From Pedobacter cryoconitis (lineage in GTDB: Bacteria; Bacteroidota; Bacteroidia; Sphingobacteriales; Sphingobacteriaceae), in assembly GCA_019352875.1 (NCBI GenBank), contig JAAAFW010000008.1, positions 62,001-126,000 of the forward strand: a stretch of 64,000 nt of DNA, given 5' to 3'. The first letter of the stretch is position 1. Each line of letters begins with the position of its first letter. The position numbers and the translations under genes were made by a program. The notes beneath the pieces are model-generated. The model ran no database searches and was not told where the DNA came from. It saw nothing but the letters and a program-made list of their open reading frames with translations. Shown here piece by piece: positions 42,239 to 51,941 of the stretch.

Positions 42239-44629
42239 TTATTCGTTTTTTAGGGCATTAACCGGGTTGGCCATGGCTGCCTGATAAGTTCTTAAACTGA
42301 CTGTCAGCACCGTAATCAGTAATGAAATAACCATGGCAACCATAAACGGCCAGAGATTCAAATCTATCCGGTATGCATATCCCGAAAGCCAGCGTGAGAC
42401 CAGTATATAAGTTACCGGCCAGGCTACCAGATTTGCAAGCAAAATGAGTTTGATAAATGAACTATTGAGCATATTAACCAGCTCTAACGTAGTTGCGCCC
42501 AGCACTTTCCGTATAGCCAGTTCTTTTGTTTTCTGTGTTGCAACAAAAGATATCAATCCGAATAACCCCATAAATGCAATAAAAATTATGACTCCTGCAA
42601 ATATCTTCAATAAAGTGCCCATAATCACTTCACTCTCATAATACGCGCGGATATGGTCATCCAGAAAAGAAGAGGAATATACATAGTTCGGGTAATAGCT
42701 ATTCCAGATCGCTTCTATCTGTGGCATTAATGTTGAAATTTGCCTGGTGTCCATTTTCACCGCAAGTTCAGACATACTGTTCTTTGCATTGTAAAGTACA
42801 ATCGGAGAAACACCCTCTTTCAGACTTTTATTAATAAAATCTTTGACTACACCGACGATCGGTACCTTCTCCCCTAATACGGTGATGTATTGACCAACGG
42901 CGTCTTCCGGTTTAACAATATTCAGCTTACGCATTAGTGTCTCATTGATAACGAGTTCCTTTAAGGTGTCGCTCTTTGCCAATGGCCGGCCGGCCAGCAT
43001 AGACAAGCCAAATGTTTTAAAATAGTCTTCGTCACCAGCCTTGGTATTAACCATAAAGTCCATATCCTTAGTGCTGTTATAGGAGAAATTGGAAGTTCTG
43101 TTATCTGAAGAGGAAGGACCGACACTGCACAGGCTAACCGATGTAACTCCGGGAAGAGCTGCCACCCTTGCTTTGATGATATCAAACTTGGTTACACTTA
43201 TGCTGTCATTCGGGAGATAGGCCATAGCAATTGCCGAAGAATTGAAACCTAAAGATTTCTCGCGCATGTATTTCATTTGCTGTACAATAACCACTGTACC
43301 AGCGATTAAGACAACTGTAATAGCAAATTGCATGACCACCAATACCTTGCGCAAACTACCTCCACCAGAATTTCCAACATTAACCTTGTTCTTCAATGCC
43401 AGCACCGGATTAAACCCGGAAAGTACCACCGCAGGGTAAACACCAGCCAAAAGGCCGACAAAAAGCACGAGCGCAAACATAAAAACTATCAAAGCAGGCT
43501 GGTTTACCAGACTAAAATTCAACTCATCTTTAAACAATCCGGATAGCGCAGGCAGTACTGCTTCGGTAATGACGCAGGCCAGCAGCAACGCAAAAAAACT
43601 GAGCGTAATAGTTTCCGTAAAAAACTGCGTTAGCAGCTCTTTCCTGTTTCCGCCAATTACTTTTCTTATGCCTACTTCTTTTGAGCGTCCGATCGCTTGT
43701 GCAGTAGCCAGATTTATAAAATTAATACAAGCAGTGAGCAGCAGCAGCAATCCAATAGCAGCCAACCCGTAAATTTCACGCATACTGGTAGTCTTCCCTG
43801 CAAAATTCCCGTATCTTTCATCCACGTGGATTTCAGAAAGTGGCTGGAAGAAATGTTCTTGTTTAACGTCGCTGTCATCGGAATAATATTTTTTAATAAA
43901 TGCCTGCATCGTTCCTGCCAGATCTGCCGGCTTCATACCCTCTTTTAGCAGAACGTAACATTCCGTACCCGAAGACACTGATCCCCATTCTTTAAGCTGA
44001 CGATGCTTAAAACCTGAATAAGCGAGTAAAATCTGAATCGGATTACTGGAAGTTTCCGGCTGATCCTCGAATACGCCACTTACTTTTAATTGATTGACCT
44101 GTTTGAAGACAATAGATTTGCCGATGGCCTGCTGCCAGTCTCCGAAATATCTGATTGCTGTCTTACGGGAAATAGCTACGGTATTGGGCTCTGTCACGGA
44201 CTGCTCAGGTGTCCCTGCAAGCCATTTAACATCGAAAATCTTAAAAAAGGAAGGGTCTGTATAAAACACGGTCTCATCCGTCTTCATCTTAACGCGGCCG
44301 GCTTCATCCATTACCTGTACCACACCACCGCCGCGCTGTAAAGGGGCAACTTCCTCTAATTGGGAAAAATCATTACGCATGGCATACGCTAAAGGCCTGG
44401 GCACACCATTCTGAAATTCTTCACCATCGGAATATTTCCAGTAACTAACAACCCGGTAAATCCGGTCTTTATTGGCATACTGCTGGTCAAAACTTAGCTG
44501 GTAACTGATAAAAATATAGATCAGAATACAACCTGCCATCCCTACCGACAAACCTGCAATATTGATAAAAGTATAGCCTTTGTTTTTCCAAAGGTTACGC
44601 AGGGCTATTTTAAGATTTAATCTGAACAT
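42239..44629 (-). CDS. FtsX/MacB-type ABC permease (1 of 2)
   Basis: This is a 796-residue permease of the large Bacteroidota type. It has an N-terminal TM (FRLNLKIALRNLWKNKGYTF then a hydrophobic helix), a MacB periplasmic core (about 45-270), a first FtsX bundle with three TMs (about 285-420, INLATAQAIGRSKEVGIRKV), a second TM plus periplasmic core (about 430-660), and a last FtsX bundle (about 680-785, ATQKTKELAIRKVLGATTLE). The family acts with a LolD-like ATPase. Either efflux or cell-envelope signalling is possible. It lies 18 bases before the ATPase gene at 42220 and 20 bases after the second permease. Confidence 0.9.
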   Translation of the reverse strand: MFRLNLKIALRNLWKNKGYTFINIAGLSVGMAGCILIYIFISYQLSFDQQYANKDRIYRVVSYWKYSDGEEFQNGVPRPLAYAMRNDFSQLEEVAPLQRGGGVVQVMDEAGRVKMKTDETVFYTDPSFFKIFDVKWLAGTPEQSVTEPNTVAISRKTAIRYFGDWQQAIGKSIVFKQVNQLKVSGVFEDQPETSSNPIQILLAYSGFKHRQLKEWGSVSSGTECYVLLKEGMKPADLAGTMQAFIKKYYSDDSDVKQEHFFQPLSEIHVDERYGNFAGKTTSMREIYGLAAIGLLLLLTACINFINLATAQAIGRSKEVGIRKVIGGNRKELLTQFFTETITLSFFALLLACVITEAVLPALSGLFKDELNFSLVNQPALIVFMFALVLFVGLLAGVYPAVVLSGFNPVLALKNKVNVGNSGGGSLRKVLVVMQFAITVVLIAGTVVIVQQMKYMREKSLGFNSSAIAMAYLPNDSISVTKFDIIKARVAALPGVTSVSLCSVGPSSSDNRTSNFSYNSTKDMDFMVNTKAGDEDYFKTFGLSMLAGRPLAKSDTLKELVINETLMRKLNIVKPEDAVGQYITVLGEKVPIVGVVKDFINKSLKEGVSPIVLYNAKNSMSELAVKMDTRQISTLMPQIEAIWNSYYPNYVYSSSFLDDHIRAYYESEVIMGTLLKIFAGVIIFIAFMGLFGLISFVATQKTKELAIRKVLGATTLELVNMLNSSFIKLILLANLVAWPVTYILVSRWLSGYAYRIDLNLWPFMVAMVISLLITVLTVSLRTYQAAMANPVNALKNE

Positions 44630-44649
44630 GTCAATCAGTTTAAGGTTTT

Positions 44650-47016
44650 CTATTCGTATTTGAGGGCATCGACAGTATTAGCCCGGACAGCTTTAATAGA
44701 CTGCATACTAATTGTTAGCAATGCGATACATACCGAGAGCACCAGAGCAATAAGAAAGGGAATAAAAGTTAATTCAATCCGGTAACTATAGCCTTCAAGC
44801 CAATGCTGGATAATGAGATATGCCAGCGGAAATGCGATGAGGTTGGCGATTCCAACTAAGCGCATAAAATCTTTATTGAGCAAGGTTAATATCTGTAATG
44901 GATTTGCACCTAATACCTTGCGGATACTAACTTCCTTCTTTCTTTGTTCTGCCATATATAAGGCCAGCCCAAATAAACCCAGACAGGAAATAAAGATGGA
45001 AAAACCGCCAAACCAGTTAGCAATGGACCCAAGTACTCTCTCATTCTGGAATTTTGTCTCAAAATTATCATCTGCAAATTTCACCGCCGGTGGAAAACCA
45101 GGTTCCACACTTTCCATCACAGCATTGATTTTCTGCAGTGCAGCATTGACTGGCACCGCCGGATCCAAACGAACCAAAATATACCTGATGTCTTCCAGAT
45201 TATAATAAATAACCATCGGATCTACTTTTTTATAGGGAGACAAAACAACAAAGTCCTTAACCAATCCAATAATTTTAACATCTGTATCTCCCCATTTGAT
45301 AACGGAGCCTACCGGTGTTTTAAGGCCCATTGCCTGCGCTGCAGCGTTGTTAATAATGACATTTGAGGAATCGGCATATTCAGGAGAAAATTCTCTTCCT
45401 CCAATCATTTCTGCCCCCAGAGTAGACATGAAATCATAGCCTGTACTTCTGATATCAAAAAGAGTTTTATCATTCGGATTCTTACCAGGCCAGCTAATCG
45501 CAAAAGTGTTATTATAGCCCTCACTAATACTCATTGAGAAAAAACTAACATGTTTGGTAACACCGGATTGTAACAGCTTATCTTTAGCAAGTTTCAATTT
45601 TGCGGCATTTTTGAACATATCTCCCTGCACCTGGATTTCCACCAGCTGATCTTTATTGTAACCGATAGATTTATTCTTTATAAAATTCAGCTGCTGGTAA
45701 ATTACAATACTGCAAATCATCAGACAGACTGCAAAAACAAACTGCGATACGACCAGGATCTGCCTTACGGAAACAGCAGATTTACTGCTTTTACCAATTC
45801 CTTTAAGGACTATAACCGGCTCAAAAGAAGACAAATAAAATGCCGGGTAACTACCCGAAACAATACCGGTGAAGAAGGTTAAGCCAATAAGTGCAAGCCA
45901 TAACCGCCAGTCACTGTAGCTAACTGTCAAACTGATATCGAGCAACCTGTTAAAATAAGGCAGACACAATTCTATACAGACAAAAGCAACTAACATTCCG
46001 CAAAAAGACATGAGTAATGATTCAAGTAAAAACTGATTTACCAGTGCTTTTTTTGATGCGCCAATGGTTTTTCTGATCCCGACCTCTTTTCCTCGTTTCT
46101 CAGACCTGGCTGTAGAAAGATTCATAAAGTTGACACAAGCGATCAACAAAATGCAAAAGGCAAGCAAAAGAAATATCTTAACCTGGGTAATCTTTCCACC
46201 AGCCTGTTTACCGTTTTCAAAATTATTGTACAGGTGCCATTTTGCAATTGGATAAAGCGTATATTCTGAGATTTTATCTGACTCGTGTTTACTATAAAGC
46301 TGCCGTACCTGTGCATCGGCTTTCGCAAATAAGTCCGTACGCTCGAGCTGTACCAGCGTCATACAGAAATTGTTATTCCAGTTTTGGTTCTTAAAAAAGG
46401 GATCTTGTTTCTCCAGCAGCGCCCATGGCATAAGATAGTCAAATGTGATTGTCTTATTACCTGGTAGGTCTTTAATCACTCCGGTAACCATTAAAGGTTC
46501 TTTGTTATCCAATTTAACAGTTCTTCCAAGCGGATCGGTTTCACCAAAAATACTTTTTGCTAATGACCGGGTTAGTATGACTGTATTGATTTGACTAAAT
46601 GCAGATGAAGCGTCACCTGAGAGAAAGTCATACCCTTCAATTTTCAGGAAATCGGGATCAGCATACACACCCGACTTTTTAAAGACATGGGTTCCTTCTG
46701 TAAGAAGTCCATCCTTTGGATAGCTGAATCTTGCAGCCCGGGATACACCAGGTATATTCTGCTTTGCCTCAGCAGCAAATGCACCTGGTGTGGTCGGATG
46801 ACTGAACACTCCTGCACTGGTCTGCTGATGATTATATACGAGATAAGTTTTCTCAAAATCCGGTGCCTGTTTGTCATACCCCCACTCATAAGCAACATAT
46901 AAGAGCAGAATAATACAGCATGCCAGCCCAAGTCCGAGTCCGCCGATATTAATAAAGGTATAACCCTTGTTTTTCCAAAGGTTGCGCAGGGATATTTTGA
47001 GATTTAATCTGAACAT
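44650..47016 (-). CDS. FtsX/MacB-type ABC permease (2 of 2)
   Basis: This 788-residue paralogue of the neighbouring permease has an almost identical opening (MFRLNLKISLRNLWKNKGYT) and the same two-bundle plan: TM1, MacB core, FtsX bundle (INFMNLSTARSEKRGKEVGI), a second core, and FtsX bundle (YMAEQRKKEVSIRKVLGANP). Divergence between the two copies is high outside the amphipathic RKVLGA helices, so the duplication is old or they were paired for a reason. It follows the upstream ATPase gene by 5 bases. The two permeases could form a heterodimer or two separate systems. Confidence 0.9.
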   Translation of the reverse strand: MFRLNLKISLRNLWKNKGYTFINIGGLGLGLACCIILLLYVAYEWGYDKQAPDFEKTYLVYNHQQTSAGVFSHPTTPGAFAAEAKQNIPGVSRAARFSYPKDGLLTEGTHVFKKSGVYADPDFLKIEGYDFLSGDASSAFSQINTVILTRSLAKSIFGETDPLGRTVKLDNKEPLMVTGVIKDLPGNKTITFDYLMPWALLEKQDPFFKNQNWNNNFCMTLVQLERTDLFAKADAQVRQLYSKHESDKISEYTLYPIAKWHLYNNFENGKQAGGKITQVKIFLLLAFCILLIACVNFMNLSTARSEKRGKEVGIRKTIGASKKALVNQFLLESLLMSFCGMLVAFVCIELCLPYFNRLLDISLTVSYSDWRLWLALIGLTFFTGIVSGSYPAFYLSSFEPVIVLKGIGKSSKSAVSVRQILVVSQFVFAVCLMICSIVIYQQLNFIKNKSIGYNKDQLVEIQVQGDMFKNAAKLKLAKDKLLQSGVTKHVSFFSMSISEGYNNTFAISWPGKNPNDKTLFDIRSTGYDFMSTLGAEMIGGREFSPEYADSSNVIINNAAAQAMGLKTPVGSVIKWGDTDVKIIGLVKDFVVLSPYKKVDPMVIYYNLEDIRYILVRLDPAVPVNAALQKINAVMESVEPGFPPAVKFADDNFETKFQNERVLGSIANWFGGFSIFISCLGLFGLALYMAEQRKKEVSIRKVLGANPLQILTLLNKDFMRLVGIANLIAFPLAYLIIQHWLEGYSYRIELTFIPFLIALVLSVCIALLTISMQSIKAVRANTVDALKYE

Positions 47017-47021
47017 GATAT

Positions 47022-47720
47022 TTAAATAAGCTGTTCGTTCTGTGCTTTGTTAATTTTTTCGGAGATCACGTGCCCGTCTTTCAGGTTAATGATCCTGTTA
47101 GAGAAACTGGCATCATGCGAGGAGTGTGTAACCATTACAATAGTTGTCCCCTGATCATTTAATTCACATAAAAGTTCCATGACTTCATTTCCATGTGTGC
47201 TATCGAGATTACCTGTTGGCTCATCGGCAAGAACTAATTTAGGTTTAGTAATCAAAGCCCGGCCCACAGCCACCCTTTGCTGCTGTCCACCGCTCAGTTG
47301 CTGCGGAAAATGTCCACCGCGGTTTACAATGTTCATACGCTGCAGCATTTCGTCCACCAGTTTTTTTCTCGTGCCGGCAGGAACTTTATTATAAATCAGT
47401 GGCAACTCTATATTTTCTGCGACAGTCAGTTCGTCAATCAGATTAAAATTCTGGAAGACAAACCCCATATGCTGCTTACGGAATACAGATCTTGCTTTTT
47501 CATTCAGCGTCAGTAATTCGGTCTCCATGAACAGGTAGCTACCGCTCTCAGGTTTATCGAGCAGCCCCATAACATTCAGCAATGTAGACTTGCCGCAGCC
47601 CGACGGCCCCATGATAGACACAAATTCCCCCGTGCTGACATGCAGGTTAATTCCGTTTAAAGCTGTCGTTTCTACTTCTTCAGTCTGATATACTTTCTGC
47701 AGATTAGTTAATTTGATCAT
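47022..47720 (-). CDS. ABC transporter ATPase (LolD/MacB type)
   Basis: This is a 232-residue ATPase. It has Walker A MGPSGCGKST, Q-loop HMGFVFQNFNLIDEL, a canonical signature LSGGQQQRVAVGRAL, Walker B LVLADEPTGNLDS and switch His in VMVTHSSHD. The canonical GNLDS contrasts with the second ATPase of the cluster. It lies between the adaptor (16 bases upstream) and the second permease. Confidence 0.92.
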   Translation of the reverse strand: MIKLTNLQKVYQTEEVETTALNGINLHVSTGEFVSIMGPSGCGKSTLLNVMGLLDKPESGSYLFMETELLTLNEKARSVFRKQHMGFVFQNFNLIDELTVAENIELPLIYNKVPAGTRKKLVDEMLQRMNIVNRGGHFPQQLSGGQQQRVAVGRALITKPKLVLADEPTGNLDSTHGNEVMELLCELNDQGTTIVMVTHSSHDASFSNRIINLKDGHVISEKINKAQNEQLI

Positions 47721-47736
47721 ATCTGTATGCTATTTT

Positions 47737-48981
47737 TTATTTCTTGATTTCTATTACTTCGTAATCTTTAAACTGTTCATAAGATGAAGTAATTACTTCT
47801 TCTCCTTTTTGCAACCCTTCCAGGACTTCATAGTACTGGTAATTTTTACGCCCTGTTTTGATATTTCTTTTTTGTGCCTTTCCATCGATAATCACGAATA
47901 CCCAGCTTCCACCTGTACTCTGAAAAAACTGTCCTTGCGGGACCAGCAGAGATTTGCTGTTCGCAGATAAAGTTAGTTTTACTTGTAAAGATAAACCTCT
48001 GCGCAATTCTTCCGGCGATTTACCTTCAAATACGAGTTCAACCTGGAATTGTCCGGCAGTAACCTCTGGAATCACCTTACTGACCTTAAGGCGGTAGTTT
48101 TTACCATTAAATTCACAATTTGCAGTCTGTCCTTCTTTCACCCTGTTAATATAATATTCATCTACACCGGCCTGTAATTTATAACCTTGCAATACGTCTA
48201 TTTTACCCAGCATTTCATTGACGCTGTAGGATTTTCCTATAACCGGATCGTAAGAGGACAGCATACCTGAAACTGGCGCCTTAATGGTCATATTTTCTAT
48301 ATTCTGACGAATGGTCTCTAAACTCTCATTCATTCGCTTAACTGATATATCTATTTGCTGAAGCTGCATTACACGACTTTGATTCTCCTGTTTGACAGCC
48401 ACTTCCATAATCTTTCTACGGCCTAAATTATAATCATAATCCTGTCTGGAATCATTAAATTCTTCTTTGGTAATAACCTTTTTGGCTAATAAGGTACTGT
48501 CTATTCTATATTTCCGGGAAGCAGTACGAAGGTTATTTTCAATAACCATCATTTCTTGTGTCATGACGCGCTGGTTCTGCTCCAAATCCAGTCGTACCTT
48601 TCTAAGCTGATTAATCTGTTCGGTTATACCTGTCTCGCTTGAAGTATATCCGGACAGTGCGTTTGGATTAGCAATCCGCAGTAATGGTGCGCCTTTCACA
48701 ACTGCAGCTCCGTTTTCTGTGAAGATCTCTGCTACTGTCCCTCCTTCCGGCGAACTGACAATTACTGAGGTTAAGGGAACTACACTTGCATTGAGTAAAA
48801 CAATATCTTCGAAATCACCGAACTGGACCTTACTGATAATCAGCTTATCTGCATCTGCAGCATAGACTTTAGTAAGTGACATCCGGTAAACGTAAATCAG
48901 TAATACACCAAATAGTACCGCACCGGCAAGCATTCCTATCGTTTTTTTGGTCCATCTCTTTTTTGCAACAATTCTATCCAT
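47737..48981 (-). CDS. HlyD-family periplasmic adaptor of the ABC efflux system
   Basis: This 414-residue membrane fusion protein has an N-terminal TM (KKTIGMLAGAVLFGVLLIYV, about 13-32), a first lipoyl half (SSPEGGTVAEIFTENGAAVVKG), a long coiled-coil hairpin (about 125-245), a second lipoyl half (IKAPVSGMLSSYDPVIGK) and a beta-barrel/membrane-proximal domain. It would link the FtsX permeases to an outer-membrane TolC-like channel; none is coded next to it. It is first in the operon, behind a sigma-54 promoter. Confidence 0.92.
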   Translation of the reverse strand: MDRIVAKKRWTKKTIGMLAGAVLFGVLLIYVYRMSLTKVYAADADKLIISKVQFGDFEDIVLLNASVVPLTSVIVSSPEGGTVAEIFTENGAAVVKGAPLLRIANPNALSGYTSSETGITEQINQLRKVRLDLEQNQRVMTQEMMVIENNLRTASRKYRIDSTLLAKKVITKEEFNDSRQDYDYNLGRRKIMEVAVKQENQSRVMQLQQIDISVKRMNESLETIRQNIENMTIKAPVSGMLSSYDPVIGKSYSVNEMLGKIDVLQGYKLQAGVDEYYINRVKEGQTANCEFNGKNYRLKVSKVIPEVTAGQFQVELVFEGKSPEELRRGLSLQVKLTLSANSKSLLVPQGQFFQSTGGSWVFVIIDGKAQKRNIKTGRKNYQYYEVLEGLQKGEEVITSSYEQFKDYEVIEIKK

Positions 48982-49038
48982 GATTTCTTATTCTATACAA
49001 GGCAAGCTTTGATTGGTGTGCGCTTACGTCTGCTCCAA

Positions 49039-49054
49039 AGCACAGGATATGCCA
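49039..49054 (-). promoter_or_regulatory. Sigma-54 (-24/-12) promoter of the ABC efflux operon
   Basis: On the minus strand TGGCATATCCTGTGCT matches TGGCAYN5TTGCW except one base, with the obligatory 10 bases between the GG and GC pairs. Transcription would start near 49027, about 46 bases before the adaptor ATG at 48981. The divergent gene codes for a sigma-54 activator. Confidence 0.75.
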
Positions 49055-49117
49055 AAGCAAAATCAATAATCTAAATAGCTGTATTTCAGTATCTTGAAAA
49101 ATTATAGCAATTTTCAA

Positions 49118-49133
49118 TGTTCGATATCGGACA
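49118..49133. promoter_or_regulatory. Upstream activator site 1
   Basis: TGTTCGATATCGGACA is an almost perfect 16-bp dyad (one mismatched pair), centred about 70 bases upstream of the -24 element. That is the usual distance for NtrC-type enhancers. Confidence 0.6.
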
Positions 49134-49138
49134 GTCCT

Positions 49139-49154
49139 TGTACAGCAGCGGACA
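49139..49154. promoter_or_regulatory. Upstream activator site 2
   Basis: TGTACAGCAGCGGACA shares TGT at one end and CGGACA at the other with site 1. Its centre is 21 bp away, i.e. the same face of the helix. It lies between the -33 and -7 elements of the divergent regulator's promoter, which suggests autorepression. Confidence 0.55.
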
Positions 49155-49161
49155 TTTCTGC

Positions 49162-49169
49162 TAATTTTG
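49162..49169 (+). promoter_or_regulatory. -7 element of the NtrC-type regulator gene
   Basis: TAATTTTG matches TAnnTTTG exactly, with TTG at 49138-49140 as a possible -33. It is 19 bases before the ATG at 49188. Confidence 0.5.
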
Positions 49170-49187
49170 ATTAAAAAATGAATCCTT

Positions 49188-50558
49188 ATGATCCCAGCGC
49201 ATATTCTGGTCATTGATGATGATGACGATATTTTACTAAGTGCAAGGTTGTTATTAAAGCAACACTTCAGTCAGGTGACGACCTGCAAAAGTCCAAAAGA
49301 AATTAACGTACTGTTAAGTCACCACGATATTGATATGGTTTTGCTCGACATGAACTATCAAAAAGGTGCCAGCGACGGCAGGGAAGGTTTGTATTGGCTA
49401 GAGCACATTCTATCTATTGATAAAGACTATGTAGTTATTCTGATGACTGCTTATGGTCATGTCGAACTTGCAGTCCAGGCCATCAAAAAAGGTGCAACCG
49501 ACTTTATTCTGAAACCCTGGGAAAATGAAAAACTTTATGCAACGCTTTCAGCTGCCTTCAAGCTAAGACAATCTTCCCGAAAAGTTAAAAAGCTGGAAAA
49601 AATAAATGGTTCGCTTCAAAAGGACCAGGCAAGAAAGTTCGAACATATCCTTGGCAATTCTCCTGCAATACGCCAGTTGCAAAATACACTCATTAAAGTG
49701 GCACCTACTGATGCCAATGTATTGATTCTTGGAGAAAACGGCACCGGAAAACAGGTTTTCGCCTATGAACTGCACCAGCAATCTTTACGGAAAAACCAGA
49801 TTTTCATGCATGTCGATCTGGGCTCTCTCCATGGGAACCTCTTCGAAAGCGAATTGTTTGGTTATGCCAAGGGTGCGTTTACTGATGCAAGGGAAGACCG
49901 GCCGGGACGTTTTGAACTTGCCGAGAATGGTACTTTATTTCTCGATGAAATCGGTAATCTGAGTTTGCCGCTGCAGGCTAAATTACTCTCGGTTCTTCAA
50001 AACAGAACAGTAACCAGATTGGGTGAAAGTAAACCCCGGAATGTAAACATCCGCCTGATTACAGCAACAAATATGCCGCTGGATGATATGGTAGCGAAAG
50101 GTACTTTCCGCCAGGATTTACTCTTCAGAATTAATACTGTAGAATTGATGTTACCCCCACTGAACCAGCGTTCAGATGATATTCTCCTATTGGCCACACA
50201 TTTTCTGGCTTCTTTTTCCGCAAAATATCACAAGCAGATCACACAGATCAGCGATACAGCAGCAAAAGCACTGCTAGCCTACCACTGGCCGGGTAATGTC
50301 CGTGAGCTACAGCATGTGCTGGAAAGAGCAGTAATCATGACCGACGGCGATCAGGTCACCGAAGAAGATCTGCAATTAAACCCGCAGCGCTTCGGAAGTT
50401 CGGTACCGGCAGGAAAAGGTATGGACCTGGAAGACATGGAAAAAGCAATGGTGAGTAAAGCGATTGAGCACCACAAAGGAAATATCTCAAGGGCTGCTGC
50501 TGAGCTGGGGCTAACCAGGGCGGCATTGTACCGGAGGATAGAGAAATTCGGATTATAA
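49188..50558 (+). CDS. Sigma-54-dependent NtrC-family response regulator
   Basis: This 456-residue protein has an N-terminal receiver (HILVIDDDDDILLSA; phospho-Asp in MVLLDMNY; Lys in FILKPW), a central AAA+ domain with Walker A ILGENGTGKQVFA (near residue 182), and the sigma-54 loop written GAFTDA (usual GAFTGA; the Asp form is seen in many Bacteroidota members). Walker B GTLFLDEIGNL, sensor R-finger text RQDLLFRINT and a C-terminal Fis-type HTH (NISRAAAELGLTRAALYRRI) follow. It is divergent from the ABC efflux operon, whose sigma-54 promoter and twin upstream sites it most likely uses. The kinase gene follows after 2 bases. Confidence 0.95.
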   Translation: MIPAHILVIDDDDDILLSARLLLKQHFSQVTTCKSPKEINVLLSHHDIDMVLLDMNYQKGASDGREGLYWLEHILSIDKDYVVILMTAYGHVELAVQAIKKGATDFILKPWENEKLYATLSAAFKLRQSSRKVKKLEKINGSLQKDQARKFEHILGNSPAIRQLQNTLIKVAPTDANVLILGENGTGKQVFAYELHQQSLRKNQIFMHVDLGSLHGNLFESELFGYAKGAFTDAREDRPGRFELAENGTLFLDEIGNLSLPLQAKLLSVLQNRTVTRLGESKPRNVNIRLITATNMPLDDMVAKGTFRQDLLFRINTVELMLPPLNQRSDDILLLATHFLASFSAKYHKQITQISDTAAKALLAYHWPGNVRELQHVLERAVIMTDGDQVTEEDLQLNPQRFGSSVPAGKGMDLEDMEKAMVSKAIEHHKGNISRAAAELGLTRAALYRRIEKFGL

Positions 50559-50560
50559 TT

Positions 50561-51937
50561 ATGTTTTATCAAAGATTTACTTTCCGGCTTATCGCAGGTC
50601 TGCTGCTGATTAACCTTTGTGTAATACTATTAGTCTATCTGGTTATTACAACCCGGTTCTGGTTTACTATATCCGGGCTTGCCATGTTTACCGCACTGAT
50701 GATTTATACACTGTATGGTTATATGAACCAGCTCAATCAGGATATTAAAAGATTCCGCACTGCGGTGAATACCAGGGACCATACGCTGGCATTCAGCAAA
50801 AAAGCTGCGAGAAGCAGTTTCCCTGAGCTATATGTTACGTTTGAGGAAATCCTTCGATCCCAGAAGAATATCCAGCTGGAGCAGGATGCATTTTTCCAGC
50901 TGACACAGACAATCCTGCAGCAGATTCCTGCAGGCATTATTGTATTAAAGGAAAACCAGCAAGATGACAAACCTGTTGAAATCAGTTTACTGAATACCGC
51001 AGCTGCCGATTTACTGCAGACGCCTTCCTATACTTACTGGCACCGGCTGGCGGAAAGAAATCCTGAGTTTGCGGCAGAAGTAGAAGCTGTACGACATGGC
51101 GGAAAAAGGTTCGTTGCTTTAACTGTAGCCGACAAAATGGTACAGCTCTCTCTGGAAGTTGTGCCCCTGCAGCTTTATCAGCATAATTACAGTATTATTT
51201 ATTTCCAAAACATAAAGGATGAGATCGAGAGTAAGGAATCTGAAGCATGGAACCGCCTGGTTGGTGTAATCTCACACGAAATTTTGAATTCGATAACACC
51301 TATTTCATCTCTTTCCGACACGGTCAACTCACTGATTGCCGACAAACAGAGTCTGAATGCAGAAGACCTTGAAGATATCAGGCCTGCTATTCAAACGATC
51401 AGAAGACGTTCGGAAGGTTTACTTGATTTCGTTAAAGACTACCGGTTAATCGCAGAACTGCCTGCCCCCGACCTGAAACCACTCGCTGTGGGCGAAACAC
51501 TGCAGCATATTAAAGTCCTGATGCAGCCATTCGCAGCCGGAAAACAAATCAGGTTGCAGATTGAACAAACTTCCGCCAAAATCACATTCTCCGCAGATCT
51601 GAAATTGGTGGAGCAGGCCTTAATTAACCTGGTCACCAATAGTATTCATGCGTTGGAAGGAATTAAAGACCCTCATATTCTGATCGATTATAAGCTGGAG
51701 GGCAGGAAAGTATATATCACAGTAACTGATAATGGAAAAGGCATCACTGCGGAACATATGGATAAAATATTTGTTCCGTTTTTCAGCACCCGAAACCAGG
51801 GTTCAGGGATTGGTTTAACGATCACAAGAAATATCATGAAAATGCACTCCGGAACACTGGAAGTCAGTTCGGTTCCGTTTCAACAAACCAGCTTTACACT
51901 GGTATTTAATGCGATTGAATGGAAATCCGTAAATTAG
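50561..51937 (+). CDS. Membrane histidine kinase partner (NtrY-like)
   Basis: This 458-residue protein has two closely spaced TMs at the N-terminus (about 8-28 and 32-52) with almost no periplasmic part, so it senses in the membrane or cytosol. A short linker is followed by a PAS-like region (about 115-225). The HisKA phospho-His is in LVGVISHEILNSITPISSL (near residue 240), and HATPase boxes are ALINLVTNSIHAL, DNGKGITAEHMDKI and GSGIGLTIT. The lack of an external domain is typical of envelope-stress kinases such as BaeS-like or NtrY-like types; the signal is unknown. It lies between the regulator (2 bases) and the reductase gene (4 bases). Confidence 0.92.
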   Translation: MFYQRFTFRLIAGLLLINLCVILLVYLVITTRFWFTISGLAMFTALMIYTLYGYMNQLNQDIKRFRTAVNTRDHTLAFSKKAARSSFPELYVTFEEILRSQKNIQLEQDAFFQLTQTILQQIPAGIIVLKENQQDDKPVEISLLNTAAADLLQTPSYTYWHRLAERNPEFAAEVEAVRHGGKRFVALTVADKMVQLSLEVVPLQLYQHNYSIIYFQNIKDEIESKESEAWNRLVGVISHEILNSITPISSLSDTVNSLIADKQSLNAEDLEDIRPAIQTIRRRSEGLLDFVKDYRLIAELPAPDLKPLAVGETLQHIKVLMQPFAAGKQIRLQIEQTSAKITFSADLKLVEQALINLVTNSIHALEGIKDPHILIDYKLEGRKVYITVTDNGKGITAEHMDKIFVPFFSTRNQGSGIGLTITRNIMKMHSGTLEVSSVPFQQTSFTLVFNAIEWKSVN

Positions 51938-51941
51938 CGGG

